DNA of 64,000 nt, from NCBI GenBank assembly GCA_016699835.1, contig CP064987.1, forward strand, positions 1,302,001 to 1,366,000, written 5' to 3'. The stretch is from Phycisphaerales bacterium. Lineage in GTDB: Bacteria > Planctomycetota > Phycisphaerae > Phycisphaerales > UBA1924. Positions 1-7,429 of this stretch are shown piece after piece (the stretch's first letter is position 1; every line of letters starts with the position of its first letter). The position numbers and the translations under genes were made by a program. Below the pieces are notes generated by a model. The model saw only the letters and a list, made by a program, of their open reading frames with translations, was not told where the DNA came from and searched no databases.

Positions 1-15
1 TCGACTATGAAACAA

Positions 16-47
16 CCGAGCCTCGAACGTGTACGCCCGAGGCTCGG
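16..47 (-). terminator. Hairpin downstream of the first PEP-CTERM-like gene
   Basis: A perfect 10-bp inverted repeat (16-25 with 38-47) lies about 60 bases past the stop of the minus-strand gene ending at 109. The T tract that should follow on the minus strand is weak, so the hairpin is clear but its role as an intrinsic terminator is inferred. Confidence 0.5.
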
Positions 48-108
48 TCAGAACGAGACGAGTTAGATGGCAGCCGAGTGGAGTCGGCCACCGATTGGGT
101 CGGTTGCC

Positions 109-855
109 TTAGCGGCGACGACGGGTGGCGACGAGTCCACCCAGGGAGATCAAGGCGATCGTGCCCGGAGCCGGGATGACGTCGATGCGAACGCCCTGCT
201 CCTTCTTCTGCACGCGAGCGATCGCGTTGCCGAAGGCCATGGCCGTGAGGCTGTTGTCGAGGCTGAAGGTCACCTTTGTCGCGCTTCCGGAGATGCTCTG
301 CGAGGCGAGCGCCGCAGCGATGTCAAAGGTCTTGCTGCCGTTCCACACGGTGAGTGCGGTCGCGCCACCGGGGAGGCTCTGGTTGAACCCGAGAGCACCG
401 GGGAAGAGCGTGTCCTGGAAGACGCTGATCGGATTCACCGAGACGCCATCGATCTCGATGACGCGGATGAAGACCGAGGCCTGGGCAAGGATCTGGGCGA
501 AGTCGCCAGGAGCGCCGAGCAGCGTGTAGTCGCCGGCCTCGCTGAGCACGATCTGATCGATCGTCCCGCCGTTGATACCCATGATCGTGGTGACGAGCGT
601 GCCGTCGGTCGTATCGACTGAACCAGTCGGGCTTCCGACCCCCGCGAACGCGCCGAACGCGGTCGGGTTGAAAACGAGCGAGTTGCCCGCAACCGCCGGT
701 GCTCCGAAGAGCGGCGAGGGATCTGTGGTGGAGTCTTCGGTCACGTTTTGGAACTGGACCTGCGTGCCGTTCAGCGTGCCGTAGTTGATCGGCACGGCCG
801 AAGCGACGCCCGCGGTCAAACAAAACGCGCCCACGATGAGTGTGATTCGCTGCAT
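109..855 (-). CDS. Secreted PEP-CTERM-like surface protein
   Basis: This 248-residue protein begins MQRITLIVGAFCLTAGVASA, a signal peptide. It ends with IPAPG, a hydrophobic stretch and RRRR, the tripartite layout of exosortase-type sorting tails, except that Ala replaces the Glu of the canonical P-E-P. The open frame extends 69 codons further upstream, but ATG 855 is chosen because the signal peptide starts there and a GAGAGAGAG purine run precedes it. The middle (sequence such as NGTQVQFQNVTEDSTTDPSPLFG) closely matches the next gene, at 1080-1832, so the two are tandem paralogues. The binding partner or substrate is unknown. It is probably exported and then anchored at or released from the outer surface. 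Confidence 0.85.
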   Translation of the reverse strand: MQRITLIVGAFCLTAGVASAVPINYGTLNGTQVQFQNVTEDSTTDPSPLFGAPAVAGNSLVFNPTAFGAFAGVGSPTGSVDTTDGTLVTTIMGINGGTIDQIVLSEAGDYTLLGAPGDFAQILAQASVFIRVIEIDGVSVNPISVFQDTLFPGALGFNQSLPGGATALTVWNGSKTFDIAAALASQSISGSATKVTFSLDNSLTAMAFGNAIARVQKKEQGVRIDVIPAPGTIALISLGGLVATRRRR

Positions 856-900
856 ATGTGTCTCTCTCTCGCGAAAGGGAAACTCCCTCCGCACTACCAA

Positions 901-966
901 ATTAGCGATACTCGGACCCAAATGCACGTCAATTTGATCGATTTTCTGTGAAACCGGTAAAAACAC
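901..966 (-). promoter_or_regulatory. Conserved upstream element, copy 1
   Basis: Read on the minus strand, GTGTTTTTACCGGTT (952-966) is followed, 58 bases from its first base, by TCGCTAAT (901-908). The same two blocks at exactly the same spacing occur upstream of the paralogue starting at 1832. The second block lies 46 bases from the ATG at 855. It is probably a promoter or operator pair; the role is inferred from conservation only. Confidence 0.5.
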
Positions 967-1020
967 TTGTTGTCGCACAGCATGTTTTTGTTTTGTTTGG
1001 ATGATCGGTACAAGACCTGA

Positions 1021-1051
1021 AAAAAAAGGAACCCGCCGTACAGCGGGTTCC
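1021..1051 (-). terminator. Intrinsic terminator of the 1080-1832 gene
   Basis: A 9-bp stem GGAACCCGC / GCGGGTTCC (1028-1036 with 1043-1051) is followed on the minus strand by seven T residues (1021-1027). It lies 29 bases beyond the stop codon of the minus-strand gene and separates it from its paralogue. Confidence 0.9.
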
Positions 1052-1079
1052 CTGGAGTCCACGTTTCAGGATTCGAACA

Positions 1080-1832
1080 TCAAGCCCGGCGACGACGAGC
1101 CGCGACGAGGCCACCGAGGCCCAAGAGGGCAACGGCACCCGGAGCGGGGACGACCGTGATCGCGCTGCCATCGACTTCCTTCTTCTTGATGAAGGCGATG
1201 GTGCCGAACTCGCTGGTCGCGGTGAGGTTGTTGCTCAGTTCGACGGTGACGCGAGTCGCCTGGCCGAAGATCCCGTTGCCGGCGAGGAAACTGTTGATGT
1301 CGTACGTCTGGTTGCCGTTCCAGATAGAGACGTTGTTCTGGCCATCCTCCAGAAGGTTGTAGGTGCCTCCCGAGGGGAAGAAGTTCAGGGCCGTGGAGAA
1401 CGAGATCGGGGCGATGGCGCCGCCGTTGACTTCGCTGACAGTGATCTGGATCGACGCGGTGACGCTGACCGCTGTGCCGAGCCCGCCGCCGCCGAGGATC
1501 GTGAAGTCGCCCGACTCCGCGAAGTTGATGGCGGGGATGAAGAACCCGGGCTTGGCCTGGATGTCGACATTCAGCGTGCCCTGGGTCGCCGCAGCGGGGC
1601 CGCCGTTGGTCGAGGTCGCGCCGAAGTTGGCGGGGTTCAGGACGAGCGTGTCACCCGCGGTGTTGATCGTGCCGCTCCCGAAGAGGGGCACACCCGGGTT
1701 CGTCGTCGAGTCTTCCGAAATATTCTGGAAGAGAACGTTCGTCGCATTCATGTCGGGATAGGTGATGACCGCAAGCGCCGACGAGGACGCGCCCGCGAGT
1801 ACCGACAACGCCAGAAAACCAACTGACTTCAT
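1080..1832 (-). CDS. Secreted PEP-CTERM-like surface protein, paralogue of the preceding gene
   Basis: This 250-residue protein has a signal peptide (MKSVGFLALSVLAGASSSALA) and a C-terminal tail of VPAPG, the helix AVALLGLGGLVA and ARRRRA. ATG 1832 is preceded by GGGAGAGAGACTC, a good Shine-Dalgarno context; the frame stays open upstream but without a signal peptide. Shared blocks with the neighbour (NV.FQN.SEDSTT.P..PLFG, SVWNG..T.DI) show a local duplication. Each copy has its own terminator and upstream element, so they are probably separate transcription units. Function beyond surface location cannot be assigned. The sorting residue Glu of P-E-P is again absent. Confidence 0.85.
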   Translation of the reverse strand: MKSVGFLALSVLAGASSSALAVITYPDMNATNVLFQNISEDSTTNPGVPLFGSGTINTAGDTLVLNPANFGATSTNGGPAAATQGTLNVDIQAKPGFFIPAINFAESGDFTILGGGGLGTAVSVTASIQITVSEVNGGAIAPISFSTALNFFPSGGTYNLLEDGQNNVSIWNGNQTYDINSFLAGNGIFGQATRVTVELSNNLTATSEFGTIAFIKKKEVDGSAITVVPAPGAVALLGLGGLVAARRRRA

Positions 1833-1908
1833 GAGTCTCTCTCCCAATAGGGCCTGAAATGACCTTTTCTGCTCCTCGAGGGCCTTTCGACCCCACTGTG
1901 TTCCATAG

Positions 1909-1974
1909 ATTAGCGACTTCTGCTCAATACCGGAACACTGTTTTCCCACGAATTCTGAGAACCAGTAAAAACAC
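1909..1974 (-). promoter_or_regulatory. Conserved upstream element, copy 2
   Basis: GTGTTTTTACTGGTT (1960-1974 on the minus strand) is followed, 58 bases from its first base, by TCGCTAAT (1909-1916). Both blocks and the spacing match copy 1 at 901-966, while the bases between are not conserved. The second block is 77 bases from ATG 1832. This pattern suggests two protein contacts on the same DNA or a long two-block promoter. Confidence 0.5.
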
Positions 1975-2022
1975 CGGGATTGCAGTTTGCCTGAGTTAAA
2001 GCACAGGCCAGATTCGTCAATG

Positions 2023-2053
2023 AAAACGGCCCTGGGATCGTTCCCAGGGCCGT
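2023..2053 (-). terminator. Intrinsic terminator of rpsA
   Basis: A 12-bp stem (2026-2037 with 2042-2053, loop TCGT) is followed on the minus strand by TTTTCA. It lies 50 bases past the rpsA stop codon. Confidence 0.9.
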
Positions 2054-2103
2054 GGAGCACTCAGTCGTTCTCGCATGACCGCCCCTGGATGGGGCGACTG
2101 CGG

Positions 2104-3870
2104 CTATTCAAACCGGATCTTGTCGGTGCCCATGGCGTCGTGGGCGTCCATGCCGCCGCGGACTGGCGCCTTGGGACGGCTGGGGGCCGCCTCCTCGGTG
2201 CCGCCGGCACCCGTCGAGTCGCCCCACTGGGCGCGCTTGAGCGAGAGGCCGATCTTGCGGTCGGACTTGTCCACACGGAGGATCTTGACGTCGATCTCGT
2301 CGCCGGCCTTGACCACGTCCTGCGGATTCTCGATCTTCTGATCCGAGAGTTCCGAGATGTGGAGCAGGCCCTCGAGTTCGGCCTCGAGTTCCACGAAGAC
2401 GCCGAAGTTGGTGATCTTCGTGACGTGTCCGCGGACGACCATGCCCGGCTTGTAGTGCTCGGGGATGGCGTTGAGCCACGGATCCTCGGTGAGTTGCTTC
2501 ATGCCCAGGCTGACGCGCTGCTTGTCGCGATCGACCTCGAGGACGACGCACTTGACGACATCGCCCTTCTTGACGACCTCGTTGGGGTGGGTGATCTTCT
2601 TGGTCCAGGACATGTCGGAGACGTGGAGCAGGCCGTCGATGCCCGGCTCGATCTCCACGAACGCGCCGTAGTTGGCGAGGTTGCGGACGGTCCCCTCGAG
2701 GACGGTGCCGGGCGGATACTTCTCGCCGACGAGTTCCCAGGGGTTCACCTCGATCTGCTTCATGCCGAGGCTGATCTCCTGCTTGTCCTTGTTGATCTCA
2801 AGGACGACGACCTCGACCTCCTGGTTGGGCTGGACGATCTCGGACGGGTGGTTGATGCGGCGTGTCCACGACATCTCGGAGATGTGGACGAGGCCCTCGA
2901 TGCCGTCCTCGAGACGGACGAACGCCCCGTACGACATGAGGTTCACGACGGCGCCCTTCACGCGGCTGCCGACGGGATACTTCCGCTCGATCTCCGCCCA
3001 GGGGCTGGCCTCGCGCTGCTTGATGCCCAGCGCGATCTTCTCCTTCTCGCGGTCGATGTTGAGGATCTTGACCTCGACCTTCTGGTCGATCTTGAGCATC
3101 TCGCTGGGGTGGTTGATGCGCCCCCAGGACATGTCGGTGATGTGGAGCAGGCCGTCGATCCCGCCGAGGTCCACGAACGCGCCGAAGTCGGCGATGTTCT
3201 TGACCGTGCCGGTGACGATGTCGCCCTCCTTGACGGTGTCGAGCAGACGCTTCTTGGCGGCGTCGCGCTCCTCCTCGATCAGTTTCCGCCGGGAAATCAC
3301 GATGTTCCGTCGCTCGAGGTCGATCTTGATGATCTGGGCGCGGACCTTGCGGCCCATGAAGTCGCCCACGTCGCCCGGACGGCGGACGTCGACCTGGCTC
3401 GCCGGGAGGAAGACCGGCACGCCGATGTCCACGAGCAGGCCGCCCTTGATTTTGCGGCTGACGAGACCCTCGACGATGTCGCCTTCTTTCTGGGTGTCGA
3501 CGATGCGCTGCCACGCCATCATGCGGTCGGCCTTGCGCTTGCTGAGCGCGATCAGCCCGCTCTCGCCCTCGAGATCCTCAAGGAGGACGTCGATCATCGC
3601 GCCGGGCTTGACTGCGGCGAGATCGTCGAACTCTTCCTTGGGGATGAGCCCCTCGCTCTTGAGCCCGACCTCGACGACGACGTCGTCGCCGGCGAAGCCG
3701 ATCACCTTGCCCTTGATGAGTTTCCCGGGCGAGAGGTCGGCGATCTGCTCGGTGAGCAGACTGTCCATGTATCCCTCTTCACCGGCACGCTTGGTGGTGA
3801 CGCCCTTGAGCATGGCGTCGAGGTCGGCATCAGCAAGGCCCAAAGACGCGATCAACGATTCATCGATCAT
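2104..3870 (-). CDS. rpsA: 30S ribosomal protein S1
   Basis: This 588-residue protein carries six consecutive S1 (OB-fold RNA-binding) domains, at roughly residues 48-115, 133-203, 217-289, 302-374, 389-461 and 477-545. Domains 3-6 carry the typical pattern F-G-x-F-V-x-L-x-x-x-x-x-G-L-x-H. Six domains and this length match full-length proteobacterial S1, in which the first two domains bind the ribosome and the rest bind mRNA during initiation. The C-terminal tail of about 40 residues is Gly/Ala/Pro-rich. ATG 3870 is preceded by GGAAGGAAATG; an ATG six bases before it is out of frame. The gene has its own terminator and appears monocistronic, with a long upstream region (3871-4543) that may hold its promoter. 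Confidence 0.97.
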   Translation of the reverse strand: MIDESLIASLGLADADLDAMLKGVTTKRAGEEGYMDSLLTEQIADLSPGKLIKGKVIGFAGDDVVVEVGLKSEGLIPKEEFDDLAAVKPGAMIDVLLEDLEGESGLIALSKRKADRMMAWQRIVDTQKEGDIVEGLVSRKIKGGLLVDIGVPVFLPASQVDVRRPGDVGDFMGRKVRAQIIKIDLERRNIVISRRKLIEEERDAAKKRLLDTVKEGDIVTGTVKNIADFGAFVDLGGIDGLLHITDMSWGRINHPSEMLKIDQKVEVKILNIDREKEKIALGIKQREASPWAEIERKYPVGSRVKGAVVNLMSYGAFVRLEDGIEGLVHISEMSWTRRINHPSEIVQPNQEVEVVVLEINKDKQEISLGMKQIEVNPWELVGEKYPPGTVLEGTVRNLANYGAFVEIEPGIDGLLHVSDMSWTKKITHPNEVVKKGDVVKCVVLEVDRDKQRVSLGMKQLTEDPWLNAIPEHYKPGMVVRGHVTKITNFGVFVELEAELEGLLHISELSDQKIENPQDVVKAGDEIDVKILRVDKSDRKIGLSLKRAQWGDSTGAGGTEEAAPSRPKAPVRGGMDAHDAMGTDKIRFE

Positions 3871-4543
3871 CGGAGCATTTCCTTCCGAAGACGTTCGACG
3901 TTGGGCGTTCTCGATCCGTGCGTTGGTCCTTTGGACTAGGCCTCAGATCGCTTGGGCGGGACGTGTGACGGAACAAGTGGTGAGAGAGATGGCCTAGGCC
4001 GGGATTTTGTTTTCCCGCACCCACCGCCGCCCATTGCCTCGCATCGTGTCCAGTGTTGCCCGAGCAGAATCGTGAGTCACCAGCCCAATCGGATCTGCGC
4101 GCCGTTGAGTACGCTCGCTGTCGTCCGACTTCACTCGCGGCGGCCGCGGTCGCTCGTGTCCTTCGGTGGCCGCTCGAAACTGAGCGGGCGAGCAGGTCCG
4201 GCCGTGTATCCAAACCGCGTCGGCTCATGGCCTTCCGATCTCGCGGCGAGTCCGTCGTGGACGCGTCGCCAAGGCCGGAAGAACCGCCGTGCCCCCGTCT
4301 TGCAGGGGGACGCAAAGGGTCCATTCTCGAATCCACCGACGCCGCAACACGCGGCCAGCCCGTCGTTTCTGCAATCAGAAACAAACACGGCCTTTCGGCC
4401 CCGGCCCACCGCGACCGGGAAGAGAGTTTAGGCGGGAGCCACCAGACCCACCACCTATGACTAACACGTCATAGCATGTGTTAGGATTTTGTTTGCAGTT
4501 GTTGCAAACGTTGGTTGATACCAGAAGAACAGCGCTCGTGAAG
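3871..4543. other. Intergenic region upstream of rpsA
   Basis: This 673-base stretch has no frame that looks coding on either strand: the translations are Arg/Ser-rich and lack recognisable motifs. I looked for conserved tmRNA, SRP RNA and RNase P RNA signatures and found none. It presumably holds the rpsA promoter. An inverted repeat CTAACAC...GTGTTAG sits near 4459-4482, downstream of the minus-strand gene ending at 4544, and could mark its transcript end. Confidence 0.5.
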
Positions 4544-5734
4544 TCAACGGCTGTCCCGACGCCGTTTCGCGGTTGCACCAATTCCGACAAGAATCAGCGA
4601 AGACACGATTCCGGGCGAAGGAATGGTGGCCACAAACCCCCTCGCGTCGACGCCCGCGGCGGAGGCAAGCCCCGCGAAGTGCAGGCCATCATTCGAAACC
4701 ATGAGACGGCTGATCTGATACGGTGCGATGATGCTCACGCCGTGCATCGAAAGAAAGTCCTCGGCCCGCATCGCGCCGGTCGCTTGCGTCCAGATCCACG
4801 AGCCGCCGCCGTCGCTGATCCCCAAAGAACCCACAAGCACACCGCCATCGAATGATGAATCTTGGGGAAAGATATTGGCGCCCGCAAGCGGACCGCCGAA
4901 GACCCACGGCTCGACGACGCCATCACGTGAGATGTATCGCAGACCCGGACCTGCGTCGGAGACGTAGAAGAGCGTGCGGCCGTCGCCACTGATTGTTCCA
5001 ACACCACCAATCTGGATCGATGTACCGAAGGGATCAAGAACTGTCGTGAGCGACGGCGCGCCATCCTCCCAGACCCATGGACGGTTGGTCTGCGTGAAGT
5101 TCGGCGCCCAGTTCCCCACGGCGATGCGCCCGTCGCTCGACAGGCCCGTTGTCTGATTGAATGAGCTTCCGCCGGGGAATGGGGGAAGGGTCGTTGTGTT
5201 GCCGTTGAGTGTCCAGCGGAAGGATTCGAACTCGCTGCCGGCCGACCGGTAGTAGAGCATCGCGATGCTCCCGTCGCGATTGAGATGGGTCAGGCGTCCG
5301 CCCCGAGACTGGCCGTTGATGATGACCGGCGGAATGGTGTGCTGGGTGCCGTCGTCGCGGTAGAGCACCACGTCGAAGTTGGAGCCAACGCTGTCCACGC
5401 TCACCACATGCGCATCGCCCGAGATCCGTGGGAAGTCGCCGATCCCGTACTCGGTCCTCGCGCCCCCCGGCGCATAGCGATACGTCTGTCCGAACCCGGG
5501 CACAGTCCCCGTGAAACTCCAACCGACGACCGTCCCATTGTCGGCGATGTCCGAGACCCACGTCCCGGTGTATCCCGCCGACGGCTCGATCAACTCGAAC
5601 GCGGGCGACTGGGCGAGGGCGGTGCCACAGAGCAGGGCCAGTCCGCCGAAACCCCCAAGCGCCGCCCGAACCATGGCGGAGGTCTTCGCCCGGTTCGCCG
5701 ACGGGCCCGTCCGATTTCGATGGTCGCTTCGCAT
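4544..5734 (-). CDS. Secreted propeller-like protein with a PEP-CTERM-like tail
   Basis: This 396-residue exported protein has a long basic n-region before the signal core VRAALGGFGGLALLCGTALA. Repeats such as ADNGTVVGWSFTG, SSDGRIAVGNWAP and SGDGRTLFYVSDA recur through the chain. They resemble the HAF-type repeats of secreted beta-propellers (S-x-D-G-x-x-x-x-G). The C terminus reads IPSPG, a hydrophobic segment, then KRRRDSR, a degenerate sorting tail. ATG 5734 is chosen because GGAGG lies 8 bases upstream; an ATG at 5674 directly before the hydrophobic core is the alternative. A conserved 13-base element sits 29-41 bases upstream of the start. The ligand is unknown. Confidence 0.75.
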   Translation of the reverse strand: MRSDHRNRTGPSANRAKTSAMVRAALGGFGGLALLCGTALAQSPAFELIEPSAGYTGTWVSDIADNGTVVGWSFTGTVPGFGQTYRYAPGGARTEYGIGDFPRISGDAHVVSVDSVGSNFDVVLYRDDGTQHTIPPVIINGQSRGGRLTHLNRDGSIAMLYYRSAGSEFESFRWTLNGNTTTLPPFPGGSSFNQTTGLSSDGRIAVGNWAPNFTQTNRPWVWEDGAPSLTTVLDPFGTSIQIGGVGTISGDGRTLFYVSDAGPGLRYISRDGVVEPWVFGGPLAGANIFPQDSSFDGGVLVGSLGISDGGGSWIWTQATGAMRAEDFLSMHGVSIIAPYQISRLMVSNDGLHFAGLASAAGVDARGFVATIPSPGIVSSLILVGIGATAKRRRDSR

Positions 5735-5762
5735 CTGGCCGCCTCCGATCGCCCCGACATGG

Positions 5763-5775
5763 GGAATGTGCGCCA
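5763..5775 (-). promoter_or_regulatory. TGGCGCACATTCC element, copy A
   Basis: On the minus strand TGGCGCACATTCC lies 29-41 bases before ATG 5734. A TGGCAT block begins 17 bases before it, the same arrangement as at 31630-31659. The identical 13-mer occurs upstream of two other PEP-CTERM-like genes (6622, 31647). The role is inferred to be promoter or operator. Confidence 0.5.
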
Positions 5776-5918
5776 TGGTTTCCAGAATGCCAACCAAAGT
5801 GGTTGGATTTATTCAATTTCCTCACGAATCGAAGTCATGAGCGATGTGGTTTCTGAGTCGGCGGCGTTCCGTGGCTCCTATTTGACGTGGCGTCCTTCCG
5901 TGGCGCCTTCAATGTGGC

Positions 5919-6530
5919 ATGAGTCGGGCCACAGGGAATCAGCGTCGCGCCGAGGGCGGAGATGGCGAGCCGAACGACGGCGGCTTGGGGGTGGTGCGCT
6001 CGCTTGGGGCCGGTGATGAGTCGGCGTACATCGCGATTCGGCGGGAGATGCTTGCGGACTCGCCGTGGGCCTTTGCCGCGAGTGCTGAGGATGATCGCGG
6101 GCTTCAGGCGGGGTTCCTGGAGCGGATCGCCCGCGAGGGGACGAACGTGATCATGGGCGAGTTTGCGAGATCGCCCGAGGGCGAGATCAACCTCGTCGGC
6201 GTGGCGGGCGTCCACACCCTCTCGCACCGCAAAATGGCCCACCGAGCGCACGTGTGGGGCGTGTATGTCTCGCCCAAGGCTCGCGGCCACGGCGTGGGCG
6301 AGCGGGTGATGCGCGGCGTGATCGACGCGGCGCGGCGTTGGCCCGGTGTCACGAGTCTTGGGCTCTCGGCGAGCGTGAAGTCGATCGCGGCGATCCGGCT
6401 CTATGAGCGGCTGGGGTTCGTCCGCTGGGGCGTTGAGCCCGGCGCGGTGGTGCTGAACGGCGAGGCGATCGACGAGGTGCATCTGGTGAAGATGCTCGAT
6501 GGCAAGGCCTCGCCCGACATCCGGTCGTGA
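5919..6530 (+). CDS. GNAT-family N-acetyltransferase
   Basis: This 203-residue protein has the GNAT layout: a beta-strand ending in VWGVYVSPKARGHGVGERV (around residues 105-125), where R-G-H-G-V-G is the acetyl-CoA pyrophosphate-binding motif A. It is followed by IRLYERLGFVRWG (motif B, around residues 160-172). It should transfer an acetyl group from acetyl-CoA to an amine; the substrate cannot be read from the sequence. The first 25 residues are low complexity, and a GTG at VVRSLGAGDES could be the true start. It stands between two divergently placed PEP-CTERM-like genes and shows no obvious functional link to them. Confidence 0.85.
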   Translation: MSRATGNQRRAEGGDGEPNDGGLGVVRSLGAGDESAYIAIRREMLADSPWAFAASAEDDRGLQAGFLERIAREGTNVIMGEFARSPEGEINLVGVAGVHTLSHRKMAHRAHVWGVYVSPKARGHGVGERVMRGVIDAARRWPGVTSLGLSASVKSIAAIRLYERLGFVRWGVEPGAVVLNGEAIDEVHLVKMLDGKASPDIRS

Positions 6531-6621
6531 CGGCTGTGCCGCCTGAGGCCGGCGCGGGCACGTCCGACAACTCGCCATCTGATCGAGATAACTCGGACGC
6601 GCCCTTGTTGCGAGCCGCAAA

Positions 6622-6634
6622 TGGCGCACATTCC
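6622..6634 (+). promoter_or_regulatory. TGGCGCACATTCC element, copy B
   Basis: The 13-mer lies 41-53 bases upstream of ATG 6675 of a PEP-CTERM-like gene. With its flanks it matches copy A over 16 bases (ATGGCGCACATTCCCC). It is probably a shared regulatory or promoter element. Confidence 0.5.
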
Positions 6635-6674
6635 CCGTGTCCGGCAGGCGTGTAGACACAACTGGAGACTGGGG

Positions 6675-7361
6675 ATGACGCGGTGCACATCAGCGGCGGC
6701 GCTCGTCGCGCTGGCGGGGCTTTCGGGCCTGGCCTCGGCGACGATCACCGGATTCTCGTATTCGGCGAGCCTGTGGGGGGCGTCCGACGCCGACCTCGGC
6801 ATCGCCGGGCACACCATCGAGGACTTCGAGGACACGACGCTCGCCCCGGGGTTCCGGGTCGCGATCACTTCGAGCATCGGAAACCTCGCGCCGACCTCGA
6901 CGCTCCCGAGCCTCATGAGCGCGGCGGCCGACCCCTTTGGGACGGCGTTCGTCGACAGCAACTGGGACGGGTCGCGCGTCCTCCTCAACACCTTCGACAA
7001 CCAGTCGAAGTATTACTACACGGCCGGGAACTGGGGCAACCTCACAATGTACTTCGACACGCCCGTGAACTCGATCGGGTTCAGCGTGCAGCAGATGCAA
7101 CGCACGGCGACGAACCGAATCATCATCAACGGCATCGACCGCGGCGACATGCTGAACTTCCTCGGACTCTCGGCGACGGGGCTCCGCAACGGCTACGCCC
7201 GGATCTTCTCGTTCGATGAGACGATCCAATCCGTCACGCTCACGAGCACCTATGGCGACGGGTGGACGGTGGACCACGTGGCCTATGGCGTGATCCCGGC
7301 GCCGGCGTCGGCGATGGTGGGCGTGCTGGGGTTGGGGATGCTCGGCCGACGGCGTCGGTAA
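6675..7361 (+). CDS. Secreted PEP-CTERM-like surface protein
   Basis: This 228-residue protein has a signal peptide (MTRCTSAAALVALAGLSGLASA) and the C-terminal tail IPAPASAMVGVLGLGMLGRRRR. The body (AGHTIEDFEDTTLAPGF near residue 40, FDTPVNSIGFSVQQ near 125) resembles the all-beta anchored surface domains common in exosortase substrates that start with an FED/FDD motif. ATG 6675 is preceded by GGAGACTGGGG. The gene converges on nadE, and a palindromic repeat lies between them. The function is otherwise unknown. Confidence 0.8.
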   Translation: MTRCTSAAALVALAGLSGLASATITGFSYSASLWGASDADLGIAGHTIEDFEDTTLAPGFRVAITSSIGNLAPTSTLPSLMSAAADPFGTAFVDSNWDGSRVLLNTFDNQSKYYYTAGNWGNLTMYFDTPVNSIGFSVQQMQRTATNRIIINGIDRGDMLNFLGLSATGLRNGYARIFSFDETIQSVTLTSTYGDGWTVDHVAYGVIPAPASAMVGVLGLGMLGRRRR

Positions 7362-7398
7362 GACAGCGTGACCGGCTGAAGGGAATCAACTCAGGAAT

Positions 7399-7422
7399 AC
7401 TGCTCTGGAGAGCAGTGCCACC
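7399..7422. repeat. Interspersed palindromic repeat with GCCACC tail
   Basis: The 24-mer consists of the hairpin ACTGCTCT-GG-AGAGCAGT plus GCCACC. An identical copy lies at 46654-46677 and variants at 46525-46552, 46616-46640 and 40866-40887. It sits between two convergent genes, like the other copies. Confidence 0.75.
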
Positions 7423-7429
7423 TCGGAAA

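Noticed and set aside
1987..3939. Very long open frames opposite rpsA on the plus strand
   Set aside because: They are antisense shadows of rpsA created by high GC at third codon positions. The translations are low complexity (HVGDVEQAVD-like repeats mirroring S1 domains) and rpsA is certain.
3871..4543. Possible structural RNA in the gap before rpsA
   Set aside because: I looked for conserved tmRNA, RNase P and SRP RNA blocks on both strands and did not find any.
5763..6634. TGGCGCAC motif as a sigma-54 promoter
   Set aside because: The -24 part resembles TGGCAC, but the required TTGC at -12 with 5-base spacing is missing in all three copies.
5759..6675. MAHIP as a shared N-terminal peptide encoded by the 13-base element
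   Set aside because: The motif is in frame with the downstream gene in all three cases, but the signal peptides and ribosome binding sites start later, and copy C has TTG instead of ATG. A DNA-level role is simpler.
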